From Xiphydria camelus (Eukaryota > Arthropoda > Insecta > Hymenoptera > Xiphydriidae): a stretch of DNA of 64,000 nt. The first letter of the stretch is position 1; each line of letters begins with the position of its first letter. The position numbers were made by a program, and so were the translations under genes. The stretch spans positions 7,013,501-7,077,500 of the forward strand of contig OY783199.1 in assembly GCA_963678675.1 (NCBI GenBank). Direction: 5' to 3'. Positions 12,201 to 23,009 of this stretch are shown here, piece by piece. The notes beneath the pieces are model-generated. The model did no database searches and had not been told where the DNA came from. It saw only the letters and a program-made list of their open reading frames with translations.

Positions 12201-15200
12201 AAAATCATCGAGGCGACTCATAAAACTCAACGAAGCGATCAATTTTGTGAAAATAACGATTTACCGTCGACTATAATCGCACCAATATCGATGAAGCAGG
12301 GAAAGGGGGAGGCTCGATATAAAGATAATCGAAAAGACCGAGCCAGCGGAGATTCGACCGTAAATTATTAATTGTCATAGAGTATAAGCGTCGCAGTCAT
12401 CGCGTGTCTTTTATTCCTGAGCGCGTTTCGTTGGCGATCCGTACAAAAATCGTTGTGTCCCTTTCGATCGTTTCGTCCGAAGGCCACCGATCGATCCGAG
12501 TCGCGGCTGAAATTAACGAGGTACCGCGAAGAAAGGGGAGCAGGACCGAAGAGAAAGGACGATGTTTTTCGTCGCCTCGCCGAACCTCGACCTCGCTTCG
12601 CGGGAGAAGAAAAATAAGTCGCGTCACGCTTTGGCGATCGATCGTGTCTAAAAAAAATAGCGAGGGAAAATCGCGCGCAATTCCAGCCGCGTTATCTTCC
12701 TTCCCGAGACGAAATCAGGAAATCGACACGTGTCGCGTACCCCGAGCATCGTGCGTCTTCGTTCTTATGTTTATGACAAACGTGTTCACATGTGCGCCTA
12801 TAATCAGTTCCGATTCATCGTTTCCCTCACGTCGCGCGCTTGTTCCTCGTTCGCTTCCTCTTGCCTCTGCACTTTCGCAAACACGCGTGCGAGACGGATT
12901 CCCCCCCCCCCTTCTCTCTCTCTCTCGTTTACTTTCCAATACAGGAAGCAGCTTTCTCGCGCGATATCGAACGATCCTTCGCAATAATATTATTAAACGG
13001 CTAATAAAATTGCACAATCGCGGCGACAACGAATTCGCGAGTACTTTCGCCTTTTTTTTCCGGCGAACGAAAAAGTTGCAGCCTGAAGATCGCAGTACGT
13101 GGGACTCGAGTCGTATATCGCCTCGGATAGCTCGCCGTCGTTTCCTTATCGAGGGAGGAAGAAGACCCTCTTCGCCCTCCTCGCTTTTCTCCCCTATTTC
13201 CCCGCTTTCGTCTTTCCGCCCTCCCTCTCCGTTTTTTTTTCGCCCTCTACTCCGGGTGCGCGCGTCATTCGGTGGGGCAGACGCGCAATACGTAAGTCGA
13301 AACCCGGGAAGGAGGGGGGGGGGGGGCGACCTCGAATACCGCGTAATTACATCCACCGACTGCCTCGTCATCATCGACAGTGGGAATAAAACGAAGCACG
13401 AAAAGGATGCGCGAATATGTTCGGTTGTATGTCATCCACGCACTCGAGACACGATTTGTCGGATCGTTTTCTTTGCCGATCTTCCTCTCTCCTTGCTTAT
13501 CACTTCGTTGTGGACTTTACACATCCTCTAATTCGCGTTACATTTGAATCCGTATTATGTTTATATTAAATGTCGATTTTTTAACTGCTTCCTTTTTCGT
13601 ACGATGCTTAATCGCGATCGACTATTGATCGTTCTTCGAGTAATTGATATAATATATGGAGAAAGATCAGCAACAATGAATTTGTATCGAAAAATTGTTT
13701 ACATTTATATTCTCCCGTTTCCGCGTCTGTTTCAATTCGCGATTATGATTCGCTGCTTCGTTTGACGTCACGCTGTCTGAAAACTGTCACCATAGCAACT
13801 CCGTTAAATGAATTTATTTCTTACATTTCGCTTATCTTTGCATTACTGCATCATCTGGATATTACACAAAACATGTAATATTCTTCTAAAGTTTAATGTT
13901 ATATATTGGGACTAAAGAATATTATCTGCACTATTCAATGTATAGTTTGAAGTATCCATAAAGTATGTTATTAGTTTCGCGATACAAACTCATTCGCGAA
14001 TGCACTTCTCTGAGGAAAGGAAACGATTAATTACTCATCGCCTTTTATATGTACGAGGAAAAAGTGCAGCTCTCTCTCTTTCGAGTCTTGTCTGCATTTG
14101 TACGCCGAGAAACACTTTCAGGAAAGCCATAGATCGCGCGTTTCGGATGCATTATTTCCCATAGCTCCATTCCTCTCCATCGTCGCTCATACTCTTTCAC
14201 GTTACGCGAATAAATCTACACTGAATTTGCGTCTCGGGAAGTGCCACGAGAGCAAATGAAAAGAAGAGCCCATCGCAGCGATTATTCACACCATTGTGCA
14301 TAACGATAACGTGCCAAGTGACACACTCACAATCAGTTGGACCGGATAAAAATTATTTCACCGCCGGAAGAAGCGCGCGCGATAACTACATCGATCGAGT
14401 TATATTTTTTTCAAGGAACGTTACTTTTACAAAAACACTGGTAAATCGGAAAGTCCAGGAAAAATCGAAAATAATCACGCATCGATGATTTGATATCCGT
14501 TTTTTGATTCGCTCGACAGAGAAAAAAAAATGATTGCATCCAATGTTCGCCGCCTGGGAGACTTACGAGGGTCGAGGTCGCTGTTCGAAAGCCAAAGAAA
14601 AAAATCAGGAGCGTCGGCATTACGAGATATCATCGAAAAGCTATTATCGCTAATTGTGAAAAGTGCGTCTTGGTGGGAGACACCCTATTACGATTGACTC
14701 TCTATACCGATAAAGTATCTTTTCTCGAAGAATTCCATGCATTAAAAAAAAAACAAAACAGCCGCGAATCGAAACGCGTTCGAAGAAAAATCGCGAGAAT
14801 TCTGAGTGTTTACACGTAAAAAAAATAGCAATGGTCGCTGTTCGGACAGTGTTGGTTGAATTTAGCGCCGAATGCGATAAAGGCCATTGCACGTAAATTT
14901 CCGTAAGCCGTATGCAATCCTTAGACCAATCAGAAATATCATTCTTACGGAATTATGCTTACGACCCAAGACGGTGTCCTTAAACAGGCTTTTTGATATT
15001 GGTCCATTTTTATTCTCACACTTACGGAAATGTACGTGTAATGGGCCTAATAAATAGGGGTAGTTGCTATAGGGACTGCAATGGTTACTATGCCAATACG
15101 ACTTGTTCGCGTCGCAACAACATGGATCATCGCTATCGATACTCGATTTTACGTGAGAATTCCATCGTCGTTGTCGGGACAGCGACCATTGCTGTCCAAA

Positions 15201-15560
15201 AAGTGACCTTTCCTACTTGTATCCCCATGCAAAAAGATCTTCCCTTCGTCAAACTTCTCTACGCCCAAAGTGAACCAAAATCGTACCCACAAAATCCAAA
15301 AAGGACCAACGGCAATTCTCTCACCGACTCGCGTCGATCGTTGCCCCCGTGAAAATCCCCGGGAAAAGTTGAGCGCCGAAAAGCCGCGGATACGTCGTCG
15401 CGCTCTAACTACGCCGCGATATGCGACTCGGTGGGAGGAAGGACGGTATAGTGTACAGGCGAGCCGCATAGGTGCGCGCGCGCGCACACACACGCTCGCG
15501 AGGCTGTACGGCCGGGGCTCTCCTTAGCATTAACGCGATACCTGAAAAACCAGTTTGCAG
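9235..15560. other. CpG-rich interval without a recognised gene
   Basis: Apart from the family 7 MITE at 11.9 kb I recognise nothing. Long open frames on both strands (12404-13531 plus, 13374-12715 minus) are Arg/Ser/Pro-rich, overlap, and contain C and G homopolymers (about 12901-12910, 13312-13326). They look like by-products of base composition. The interval could hold distal 3' UTR of TENT5 or exons of an unrecognised gene. Confidence 0.5.
11872..12119. mobile_element. Family 7 palindromic MITE, copy A
   Basis: Internally palindromic: TAGGAATTTATTCACGTCGA recurs inverted as GATGTGAATAAATTCCTATG. Left end CACCCAGAGAAAA, right end TTTTTCCCTCAGT. A second copy lies at 43429-43663. Confidence 0.8.
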
Positions 15561-15564
15561 GGTT

Positions 15565-17338
15565 TTTATTAGGCCTTACTTTCGCTTGCAACCGAAGGGA
15601 AGAGTGAGCGAGCGAGTGACCGAGCGAATAAGCGAACGAGCGAGCCGGCCGACTAACGGGGTCACCAGTCGATATCGAACTGCTCGAGTAGAGATCGCTG
15701 GCTGGCCTAGGTAAGGTATACGCGTATATATGATATAATATACACAGGTATATCCAGACTCTCGCGCTCGCGGTATTAAATAATTACGGTATCTAACAAA
15801 GTTATGCAAGCGCTATAGGAGACTAGGGTCGCTCCACAGCCGCGCTCTCCACGCGCGAGTAGGTAGACGCGCACGCGTTTAACGTGCCGCGCTCCTCTTT
15901 GTTTTGCGTCTATTGCGCGAAACGCGTCAGGAACGGGATGCGTCAGCCGTGCGCCGTTTTGATCACAGGAAAAAGTTCCGTCCGAGGACGTGGAAAATTT
16001 GCTCCGGTCAACGAGGGGAGGGCTCGACGCGAGGGGAGGTTCGGGGCGCGGAAGGGAAAGAAACCGGAGACCTGACGGCGCTAAGAGCGGGAGCCGCGGC
16101 TTCTCGTTATCTCGCTCGCTTCCGCGCGCACACACACACCGCGAGCTTCAGGCTGCCAATAATCGCGCGCGCACGCGCGAGCCACCGATGTGTCACGACA
16201 CGACTGCGTAGCGTCTCGATCGGGGGATTTAGTATTCCGTGTTTTCTTTGCACAACCGTAAATATATGTGTATATATCTCGTTTAAATCTTACAACGTAG
16301 GTACCTAAATGAAATGTGTTCACAGCCACACATTAATATACAGCGAACGCTTCGTCGCCTGCACTCCGCTACGGTATGCCACCCTCGCGATCGACGGATA
16401 ATATAGTATAAATATGTATATTAATGACCAGGACACCGGGGGGTCCGCATCTCCCCCCTCCCGTGATGCCTCTCCTCGCTCCTTCACCGGACTCCGTCTT
16501 CTACCGAAAGAGCGACGAGAGCAGCTCGTCTTCCTCGTTTCCCCGTGTCCTTTTCCCGCCCCCTCTCAACGTCGCTCCTCGTCCTCCGCTTCGTCGCGCG
16601 GCCCCTGACCACGACGGGGAGATCCGGATGCGTCCTCGATTTCGTCTCGCACGTCGGAATGATTTCGAAGGATTCAAGCGTCCTCTCGTTCTCCCCACCC
16701 CCCTCGAAGAGTGAAACGCGGGTGAGTGGCTCTTAAATTCGACGGGGTGCACTTTCAGTTGGCCGCGGCGGCTTCTCTCCGTCTCTGCCGAGAGTCGGGC
16801 ACGCGGAGTCTCTTCAGTTTTAGGCACAGCACTGTTTTTTTTAATAGGGTTTCGTTATTTAAATACATCGGCTCCTCTTGCAATGTCGATTCCTCCTGGT
16901 CGCGCGCAGCGGCGGCGTCGTCGTCCTTCTCGCTCGTCATCGAGGCGAAATCACGCGGTACTCGAAAGAAAGACACCCGAGCGCGAGAACTCTTCGCTCC
17001 TTTCGGCGTGTCCCTCCCTCTTCAGCGAAACGCGTGCACGCAATTCCAGTGATACGCGAACGCGTGCACGCGCACTGCACCTTCGTCTTCTCAGGTTTCC
17101 GTTAAAAAAAAATGCCTTCACCCCTCCGGATCCCTCTCTCTTCCCGTACGCGTACATCGATCTTCCATTCTTCCTCGTGACTCACTCTCGGTCTCTCTCA
17201 CTCATTCGCTCCCTCTCACCCCCTCCCACCCCTTTCTCACCCACGCCGATCCCTTTAAGCTTCTATACCTTACACAGAGTTTTATATACTCTCTCGTCGC
17301 GTTCGCGCTTCGCTTGCTTCATCTCAGCTCCGCCAGCA

Positions 17339-17372
<34 letters not shown>

Positions 17373-17516
17373 CCTCTACGTAAGTGCGAGCGTGTGTACG
17401 AAAGGCGACAACTACGATTCGTTGGACAGTCGATCGCCGCGTTCGCGATCGTTACAGTACACGGCCGATGTTGCGCGGTGCGGGTTGCATCCATCGTTGT
17501 CGCGTCCGCGATCGCA
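15565..17516 (-). other. Tent5: Possible TENT5 3' UTR and downstream flank
   Basis: Directly downstream of the TENT5 stop on its strand. Purine-rich on the minus strand between about 17400 and 16440. Candidate poly(A) signals are ATTAAA (16845-16840) and AATAAA (15570-15565). The true end is not known. Confidence 0.35.
17339..17367. repeat. (TC)n microsatellite in the likely TENT5 3' UTR
   Basis: A run of TC dinucleotides about 150 bp downstream of the TENT5 stop codon, in a broadly pyrimidine-rich stretch (roughly 16440-17400). Confidence 0.9.
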
Positions 17517-18736
17517 TCACGACGAGCACGCCATCCAGGAGTTGCAGGTGCAGGTGTAACACGCGGTGGGTATGACGGGGGTGATGTAGTAACCGTTCGC
17601 GTACACGTAGGTGGCAGGGGAGCCCGGAGGTGCTTGCTGGCTGGTTAGCCGCTGCTGCTCGACGTAGAGCACCTGATAGGCCAGGTTCTCGATGAGCGCG
17701 AGCGTCTGCCGTCGCTCGTGGCCCATCAGGCACACCGTCGACTCTTCGACGACGCTGTACAGCAGCATCAGGTACTGATACTTGAGCGCCTCCTCCTCCG
17801 GGCCGACGAAGTGGTTCCACAGGTAGTTCTCCAGTTTGGCCCTCTGCTGCGCTATGTCGGGAAAGTCTATGAAGAATCTCGAGCACATGTACCGCTCCAG
17901 GGTCTTGATGTAGTCCGGCTGCGCGGCCTTGTACATCTTGACGAGGAGATTGCAGTACTTGAGCAAGCCGCCACCGCGTATCTCCTCGGGATGCCTCGTG
18001 GAGATGAGCTTCTTGTGTAGGTGGTAGAGGGCCTCCTGGAAGTCGCCGTAGACGGACTCGCCGACGACGGTGGGATAGAAGTTCTCGCCGATGGGGTGCT
18101 TGCTGCACTCGTAGAAGAGGAGGAGGGAGTCGAGGACGATCTGGAAGGAGTCGACGGAGAACTCGAACTGCCGTCTCATCGAGTCGACGAACTTGAGCTC
18201 GACGTTCCGGTGTCCGCGGGAGTTGCCGAGGGAGATGAGGGACCACCGATCGCCGTCGTTGTTCACTTTCACCATCTTGCTCACGTACGCCTCCTTGAGG
18301 CTGCAGGTGGTGATGCGCTTGCGACTGACGCCCTCGGGCAGCAGGTCGAAGAGCGAGCCGAGGACCGCGGCCTTCACTTTGTCGTAGTGCCGGCCGCTCG
18401 AGAGCTCCACCGCGAAGATCAGGTCCAGATCATTGTAGGGCTGCGACTCGGTCGCTAGGACGTGGGAGGCGGCGCCGCCGTTCAGCCGGATGTCCCGCAC
18501 CCTCATTCCGGCGCCGCCGCTGCTGGGATCGGCCTCCAGCTTGCTGCGGACCACGTTCACCAGATCTCTCAGTCGCACTTCGAGGGTGGGGAAGTTGCCC
18601 CTGCCGTGGATGCTGACCACCTCGTTCATCACGTCGTTCAGTCGGCGGACCTGCTCGAAGCTGAGGACCGCTAACCGCTGCTGGGGGTCGGTGCAGTCGA
18701 TGCTGTTATTGTTGGTGGTGGGAGTGGTGGTAGTGG

Positions 18737-18774
<38 letters not shown>

Positions 18775-18866
18775 ATCTTGTTATTCGCGACGGTGGTGCT
18801 GCTGCTGTTATTGTTGTTGGCGCTGCCATTGTTGTTATTATGCACCTGGCAGAGGGACTCCATCAT
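17517..18866 (-). CDS. Tent5: TENT5/FAM46 non-canonical poly(A) polymerase
   Basis: The predicted protein has 449 residues, close to the usual family size (about 390-450). From family knowledge, TENT5 proteins are nucleotidyltransferases that lengthen mRNA poly(A) tails in the cytoplasm, often on ER-targeted messages. Residues 1-60 are low complexity: Asn-rich runs, a 10-Ser run from a (GCT)10 microsatellite, then Thr. The nucleotidyltransferase core follows: GGAAS at 130-134, the metal-binding pair in NDLDLIF (Asp146 and Asp148), and a likely third carboxylate in ELKFVDS (Asp228, assigned by analogy). The conserved blocks [27 protein letters not shown] and the C-terminal helical half ([32 protein letters not shown]) are intact. 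No stop or frameshift interrupts the core. I chose the ATG at 18866, the first of two adjacent Met codons, because the in-frame ATG at 18929 lies upstream of the splice acceptor and so within an intron. The stop is TGA at 17519-17517. Two degenerate polyadenylation-type signals lie downstream on this strand (16845-16840 and 15570-15565); neither is proven. Confidence 0.95.
18741..18770 (-). repeat. (GCT)10 trinucleotide repeat encoding poly-Ser
   Basis: Ten uninterrupted GCT units on the plus strand read as ten AGC serine codons in the TENT5 N-terminal region. Such tracts often vary in length between individuals without breaking the frame. Confidence 0.95.
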
Positions 18867-18911
18867 AGTGACCCGACGCTGCCGTTCCTCGCCGATATCC
18901 AGAGAGCCACA

Positions 18912-18935
18912 CTGCAACAGCACAAACACAAACGA
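18912..18935 (-). other. Tent5: Splice acceptor upstream of the TENT5 coding exon
   Basis: On the minus strand a T/G-rich, pyrimidine-biased tract ends in TGCTGTTGCAG, followed by TGTGGCTC. The exon would start at 18911. This puts the ATG at 18929 inside the intron and makes 18866 the first usable start, unless an upstream exon adds coding sequence in phase 0. Confidence 0.75.
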
Positions 18936-19130
18936 TGCGATTAGCGATCGCGCGCTTTCGATACGGCGATTTGTATTAATCGCGCACGCAATCGCGAAAA
19001 TTCTCGGTCTCGAAAACGCGACGATGCGACCCTACGTCGCGTTTTCTTGCACAACGAGATCTCGCTTCGAACTATGTAAATAACTTTCACTTTCATCACA
19101 CACACAAACCATCTCGAACGCGAGGGACGG

Positions 19131-19135
<5 letters not shown>

Positions 19136-19193
<58 letters not shown>
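19136..19193. repeat. (GA)n microsatellite in the TENT5 first intron
   Basis: An uninterrupted GA dinucleotide run of about 58 bp, roughly 220 bp inside the predicted intron from its acceptor end. It reads CT on the gene's strand. Confidence 0.95.
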
Positions 19194-19196
<3 letters not shown>

Positions 19197-19331
19197 AGAC
19201 AGGTAGGGTACAGGGAGGCTGCGAGAGAGCGAACGCCACCGCGAGATCAACCCAGCGAGAGAAGAACGCGTTCCTCTCGTTCCAGCCCCTCGATCGAACG
19301 CGATCGCACTTTTATCGTACATCCGGCTCAC

Positions 19332-19860
19332 CTCGCGTGTATTTCACTTGCGCTGCTCTCGCGCGCGCGTGCAGGGAAGACCGAACGCGGCAGCGGCGGC
19401 TACGACGACGACGACCACGGGACTGTTGGCGCGCGTACGAAGTACGAAAAAGGTAGAGGCGGCCGGGCACAACGCGCGCGCCTGACGCGGAGCGAGTCTC
19501 GAGACGAGGACCGTTCCCGGATGCGGTCCGCCGCGAGTACCGTGCACTTCGCGAATCGACAGCGAACTGAGAGCCCGAGTGAAAGGCGCCTAGGCCAACA
19601 GCTGCCTCCGCGCGCTGCGGTGGGGCCGGGAAGTTTCCCTCTTCCGCGCGCCGCGTCGCGCGTTGTCGTGCGGAGCTCGCCGAGTGCGCGTTACCGCGCG
19701 CGATTATATCGTCGCTCTCGCCTCCGTCGCGCCTCGTCACCGCTCCGCTACTGATCTCCGCGACCATTCCAGATAGGTAGAGGCCCGTGCACCGCAGCCT
19801 CGATCGGGCGCCGCGCGCAGCGGTCGCGGCCGCATGTGCGCGCGAACGCTCCAGCACCTT
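19332..19860 (-). other. Tent5: Candidate non-coding first exon and promoter-proximal region of TENT5
   Basis: The minus strand carries a strong donor, GAG|GTGAG, with the last exon base at 19332. Joined to the acceptor at 18912 it defines a 420-bp intron. The sequence upstream is strongly CpG-rich, as expected for an insect promoter or 5' exon. An open frame runs through it (19857-19312), but splicing it to the next exon gives the wrong phase for the TENT5 frame, so I read it as untranslated. The transcription start is not visible and other first exons further away are possible. Confidence 0.45.
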
Positions 19861-19863
19861 CTA

Positions 19864-19871
19864 TGACGTCA
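19864..19871. promoter_or_regulatory. Perfect CRE-type palindrome TGACGTCA upstream of TENT5
   Basis: The 8-bp palindrome TGACGTCA is the consensus site of CREB/ATF bZIP factors. It lies about 530 bp upstream of the candidate first-exon donor, in CpG-rich DNA. Position and exact match suggest a promoter element; function is inferred. Confidence 0.4.
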
Positions 19872-20012
19872 CGAGCCGAAGAACGCGGGGGCGTCTGAAT
19901 GAACGCGGAGGCGGACGTTCGTGACGAGGGGGTGAGCGACGGTGCGAAGGGGCTGCGCTTGGTTCGGGCCGCGAACGAGAGATACATTCCCGACTCCCAC
20001 GCGCTTTTCCCT

Positions 20013-20016
<4 letters not shown>

Positions 20017-20061
<45 letters not shown>
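20017..20061. repeat. (CT)n microsatellite upstream of TENT5
   Basis: About 45 bp of CT on the plus strand, which is GA on the TENT5 strand. GA tracts upstream of insect genes can bind GAGA factor; that role is only a possibility here. Confidence 0.95.
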
Positions 20062-20067
<6 letters not shown>

Positions 20068-20320
20068 CATTTCTATCCCTCTTATACCCTGGGACAACGA
20101 GGAGACTCGGAAAGTAGGTACTATCGACCCGGCGTCGGTTGTGCGCTTCGGTCTTGGCGTATCACGGGAGAGTGTATGTATATCTATATCTGTACCGTAG
20201 CCGCTACATCCCGAAGGACCTTTATCTGCGTCTCAATGAACGGCGGATTATACCGTGGGAAACGTAGTCGCGCGCATTATCCGATGACGTCGGTTCTGCG
20301 ATGCGCGCGCGTCGTCGGTA

Positions 20321-20580
20321 CACCGAGAAAAATAACTCGGTCAAAACGAGAAAACGCATCTTGTCAAACGAGTCTAGTTATTCTAATCAAAATGCTAGTA
20401 AATTGAAACAAATATTTAGTTATTCTAAGTACATGCTCAGTAATTTTAACTACATGTCTAGTTATTCTAACCAAAAAACGGCCAGTCTAACCAAACAGAT
20501 GGAGGATCCATACTTGACCAAACGGTTCGGTTATGGTTTCCAGGATTTCGGTTAAATTGACCAGATTATTTTTCTTAGTG
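20321..20580 (+). mobile_element. CACTGAG MITE (family 1) copy, TA-flanked
   Basis: Starts CACCGAGAAAAATAA and ends TTATTTTTCTTAGTG, with TA on both sides. It contains the internal TAGTTATTCTAA units and the family's conserved AAACGGTT block. It lies about 50 bp from an inverted second copy. Confidence 0.85.
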
Positions 20581-20802
20581 TATTTGCGGGGCTGGGAATA
20601 TTTCGATTTGATCCTCCAGTTCATGTAAGTACGCCGAGAAAAATAATGTGGTTTAATTTAGCCAAAATTTTGGAGACCATAACCGAACCGTTTGGAGAAA
20701 TATGGACCCTCTCCAACTGTTTGGTTTGACTGACCATTTTTTGGTTAGAATAACTAGACATGTAGTTAGAACTACTAAACATATAGTCAGAGTAATTAAA
20801 TA

Positions 20803-21350
20803 CAGGGTGAGGCAGTGAAAAGGCACGATTTTAAAAAACCGCAAAAAATAGAGATTTAAACAAAAGTTGTTTTATTTTAGCATAAATCAGGTCTACATTA
20901 GTGGAAATTTACTTTAAACACTTTGGACTTGAGGTAACCCCAAAGGAAAAAGTGTGGAACCGTCAAATCTGGTGAACGGACAAGTCATGGAATATCGTCA
21001 TTTCTGCTGATGAGACGACCAGGAAAAGCGAGTCTAAGCAAATTCATTGAAACATTGGCAGTAGGTATAGCTTGTTGCACCATCTTGCTGGAAAAGTGTT
21101 TCATCATCAGGATCATATTCATCGATTCCAGGCAGACCAAAAGTTACCAACATGTTAGCATATAGAGTGTACAGAGTTTACAGCAGTATTAGCCTTTACA
21201 GCAAACGCGCGTTGCTCACTGGACCAACGCTCCATGGCTACTAACATTTCCACCTGTCTAGACGACAAAAGTCCAGTCCCCCACTCTCGTGACTCCCCAC
21301 CAAGCCTGCCAGCCCGAACTAAAATCGTGCCGTTTCACTACCTCATCCTG
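20803..21350 (-). mobile_element. 548-bp mariner/Tc1-type element remnant, TA duplication
   Basis: The ends are inverted repeats: CAGGGTGAGGCAGTGAAA on the left and its imperfect complement TTTCACTACCTCATCCTG on the right. Both ends are flanked by TA (20801-20802 and 21351-21352). Removing the element restores a continuous copy of the surrounding CACTGAG MITE, so this insertion is the younger one. It is too short to be autonomous and carries only the 3' part of a transposase gene on the minus strand. Confidence 0.85.
20889..21111 (-). pseudogene. Degenerate DDE transposase fragment (Tc1/mariner-like)
   Basis: Minus-strand translation gives FQQDGATSYT (Asp codon at 21084-21082), then after a stop and a frame change FPGRLISRNDDIP, and then RSPDLTVPHFFLWGYLKSK (Asp codon at 20969-20967). 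The QQDGA and SPDL blocks hold the second and third acidic residues of the DDE catalytic triad in IS630/Tc1/mariner transposases; here they lie roughly 37 codons apart. At least two in-frame stops and one frameshift show it is dead. The region with the first catalytic Asp is not recognisable. Confidence 0.8.
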
Positions 21351-21566
21351 TATTAAGTTTAATTTACTAGTATTTTGGTTAGAATAACTAAATTCGTTTG
21401 ACAAGATGTGTTTTGTCATTTTAAGGAAGTTATCTTTCTCAGTGTCGATAACGTTAAAGTATTATACAACTGTCGATTGCGTGCCTTTGACGTGGATTCC
21501 CGCACGAAGTTCCGACGGTGGTATGTTTATTTTTAGAAAGGGGATATGTAAATTTGACTTTGATAC

Positions 21567-21964
21567 AAGGGGCTGCCCATAAATTACGTACGGCGCCTAA
21601 GGGTGGAGGGAAAGGGGAGGAGAGGAGAGAAGTCAACTTTTCGTAAGAAATATTACAGGAATTCTTCCTTTATTTCTTACATATACATTGAAAAAGAATT
21701 GACTTCACTTAAATGTTGAAAAAAAATCAATAATAGATTTTCGATAGTATTACGAGATTTTTAAAAGTGCAGCATTTTAAGTAAATGACTGAAACTGGTG
21801 TGAGAAGCTCCACAAATATTTTTATATCGAGTTTGTGTTGAATTTAATTTTCCTACATAATATTATATGTGTGGAAGGGTGGAGAGGAGAAATCTTACTG
21901 AATCTTATATGGAAGAGGATGTGACTCAATAAAATCGCATTACGTAATTTAAGGAAAGCCCTTA
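21567..21964. mobile_element. ~400-bp element with AAGGGGCTGCCCATAAATTACGT-type ends
   Basis: The left end reads AGGGGCTGCCCATAAATTAC and the right end in complement AGGGCTTTCCTTAAATTACG, so about 25 bp of inverted terminus is kept. A purine-rich AAGGGTGGAG block follows each end in direct orientation. Family unassigned; no coding capacity. Confidence 0.6.
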
Positions 21965-22105
21965 AACTTACGAGTAAATCGTAAAAGCCTGCTTTTGACG
22001 TGTACACTAAAAAATTTTGCGGTTTGGTCCAATATAAATCGCATTTTTGATGTTAGATAACGATGGCATAAGTCTGAATGATACCAAATGTGGTACATCT
22101 CACAC

Positions 22106-22283
22106 GAGGCTAAATTTACTCGCCAAGAAAGAAACTCGAATCACTATTATCTCACTGTCACATTTATGTAATACCTTTTCGAAGATTACATTCTTATCTA
22201 TAACAAAGCCTTATATCGATAAGTCCATAAATAATGAGATAATAGTGATTCGAGTTTCCTTCCTTTCGAATAAATTTAGCCTC
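22106..22283. mobile_element. 178-bp foldback repeat near the gap
   Basis: GAGGCTAAATTTACTCGCC … AACTCGAATCACTATTATCT is followed, inverted, by AGATAATAGTGATTCGAGTT … GAATAAATTTAGCCTC. Arms of about 50 bp differ at few positions. Confidence 0.85.
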
Positions 22284-22560
22284 ATATGGTATAAGGTTCA
22301 CACAGGTGAAATGATGTTAAAAATTAAACCCTATTTTTTTAACGTATATATTTTAAAACTCGTCGCAATAAGGAGAGTAATTTTCTCGTAAGAAAGGGCT
22401 CCCTCAGATTTCCCGCGGAACGTCGCACTACCACACGATTTCCCCGATAATCGATTTATTTGTAATAGGCGTTGGGGAAGTTGCGATAATCGATACATCC
22501 CCGCGGTCGACGGGATTCGCGAGAGACTCGCGGCGCAATTTCACTTCGCCGGGCGAGTCG

Positions 22561-22760
22561 NNNNNNNNNNNNNNNNNNNNNNNNNNNNNNNNNNNNNNNN
22601 NNNNNNNNNNNNNNNNNNNNNNNNNNNNNNNNNNNNNNNNNNNNNNNNNNNNNNNNNNNNNNNNNNNNNNNNNNNNNNNNNNNNNNNNNNNNNNNNNNNN
22701 NNNNNNNNNNNNNNNNNNNNNNNNNNNNNNNNNNNNNNNNNNNNNNNNNNNNNNNNNNNN
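22561..22760. other. Assembly gap of exactly 200 N
   Basis: Two hundred unresolved bases abut a long GA simple repeat on their right side. The round number suggests a placeholder, so the true size is unknown. Confidence 0.99.
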
Positions 22761-23008
<248 letters not shown>

Positions 23009-23009
23009 G

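Larger units (their letters stand above)
20632..21444 (-). mobile_element. CACTGAG MITE (family 1), split by a mariner-type insertion
   Basis: Minus-oriented copy. The left part is 20632-20802 and the right part 21351-21444, ending ATCTTTCTCAGTG. The 548-bp transposase-bearing remnant sits between them. Confidence 0.85.

Noticed and set aside
12404..13531. 375-codon plus-strand frame and an overlapping 219-codon minus-strand frame (13374-12715)
   Set aside because: Both are Arg/Ser/Pro-rich, mutually overlapping, contain C and G homopolymers, and show no domain. CpG-rich DNA lacks stop codons on both strands by chance.
17452..18246. 264-codon minus-strand frame inside TENT5
   Set aside because: It is an alternative frame of the TENT5 exon; the TENT5 frame has clear family motifs. 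Plus-strand frames over 17718-19083 are antisense shadows for the same reason.
18867..18929. Upstream in-frame ATG adding 21 residues to TENT5
   Set aside because: A strong splice acceptor (AG at 18913-18912) lies between it and the rest of the frame, so this ATG is probably intronic.
19312..19857. 181-codon minus-strand frame in the putative TENT5 first exon
   Set aside because: Splicing at the donor 19332/19331 leaves phase 1, which does not continue into the TENT5 frame. The composition is CpG-driven and there is no recognisable domain.
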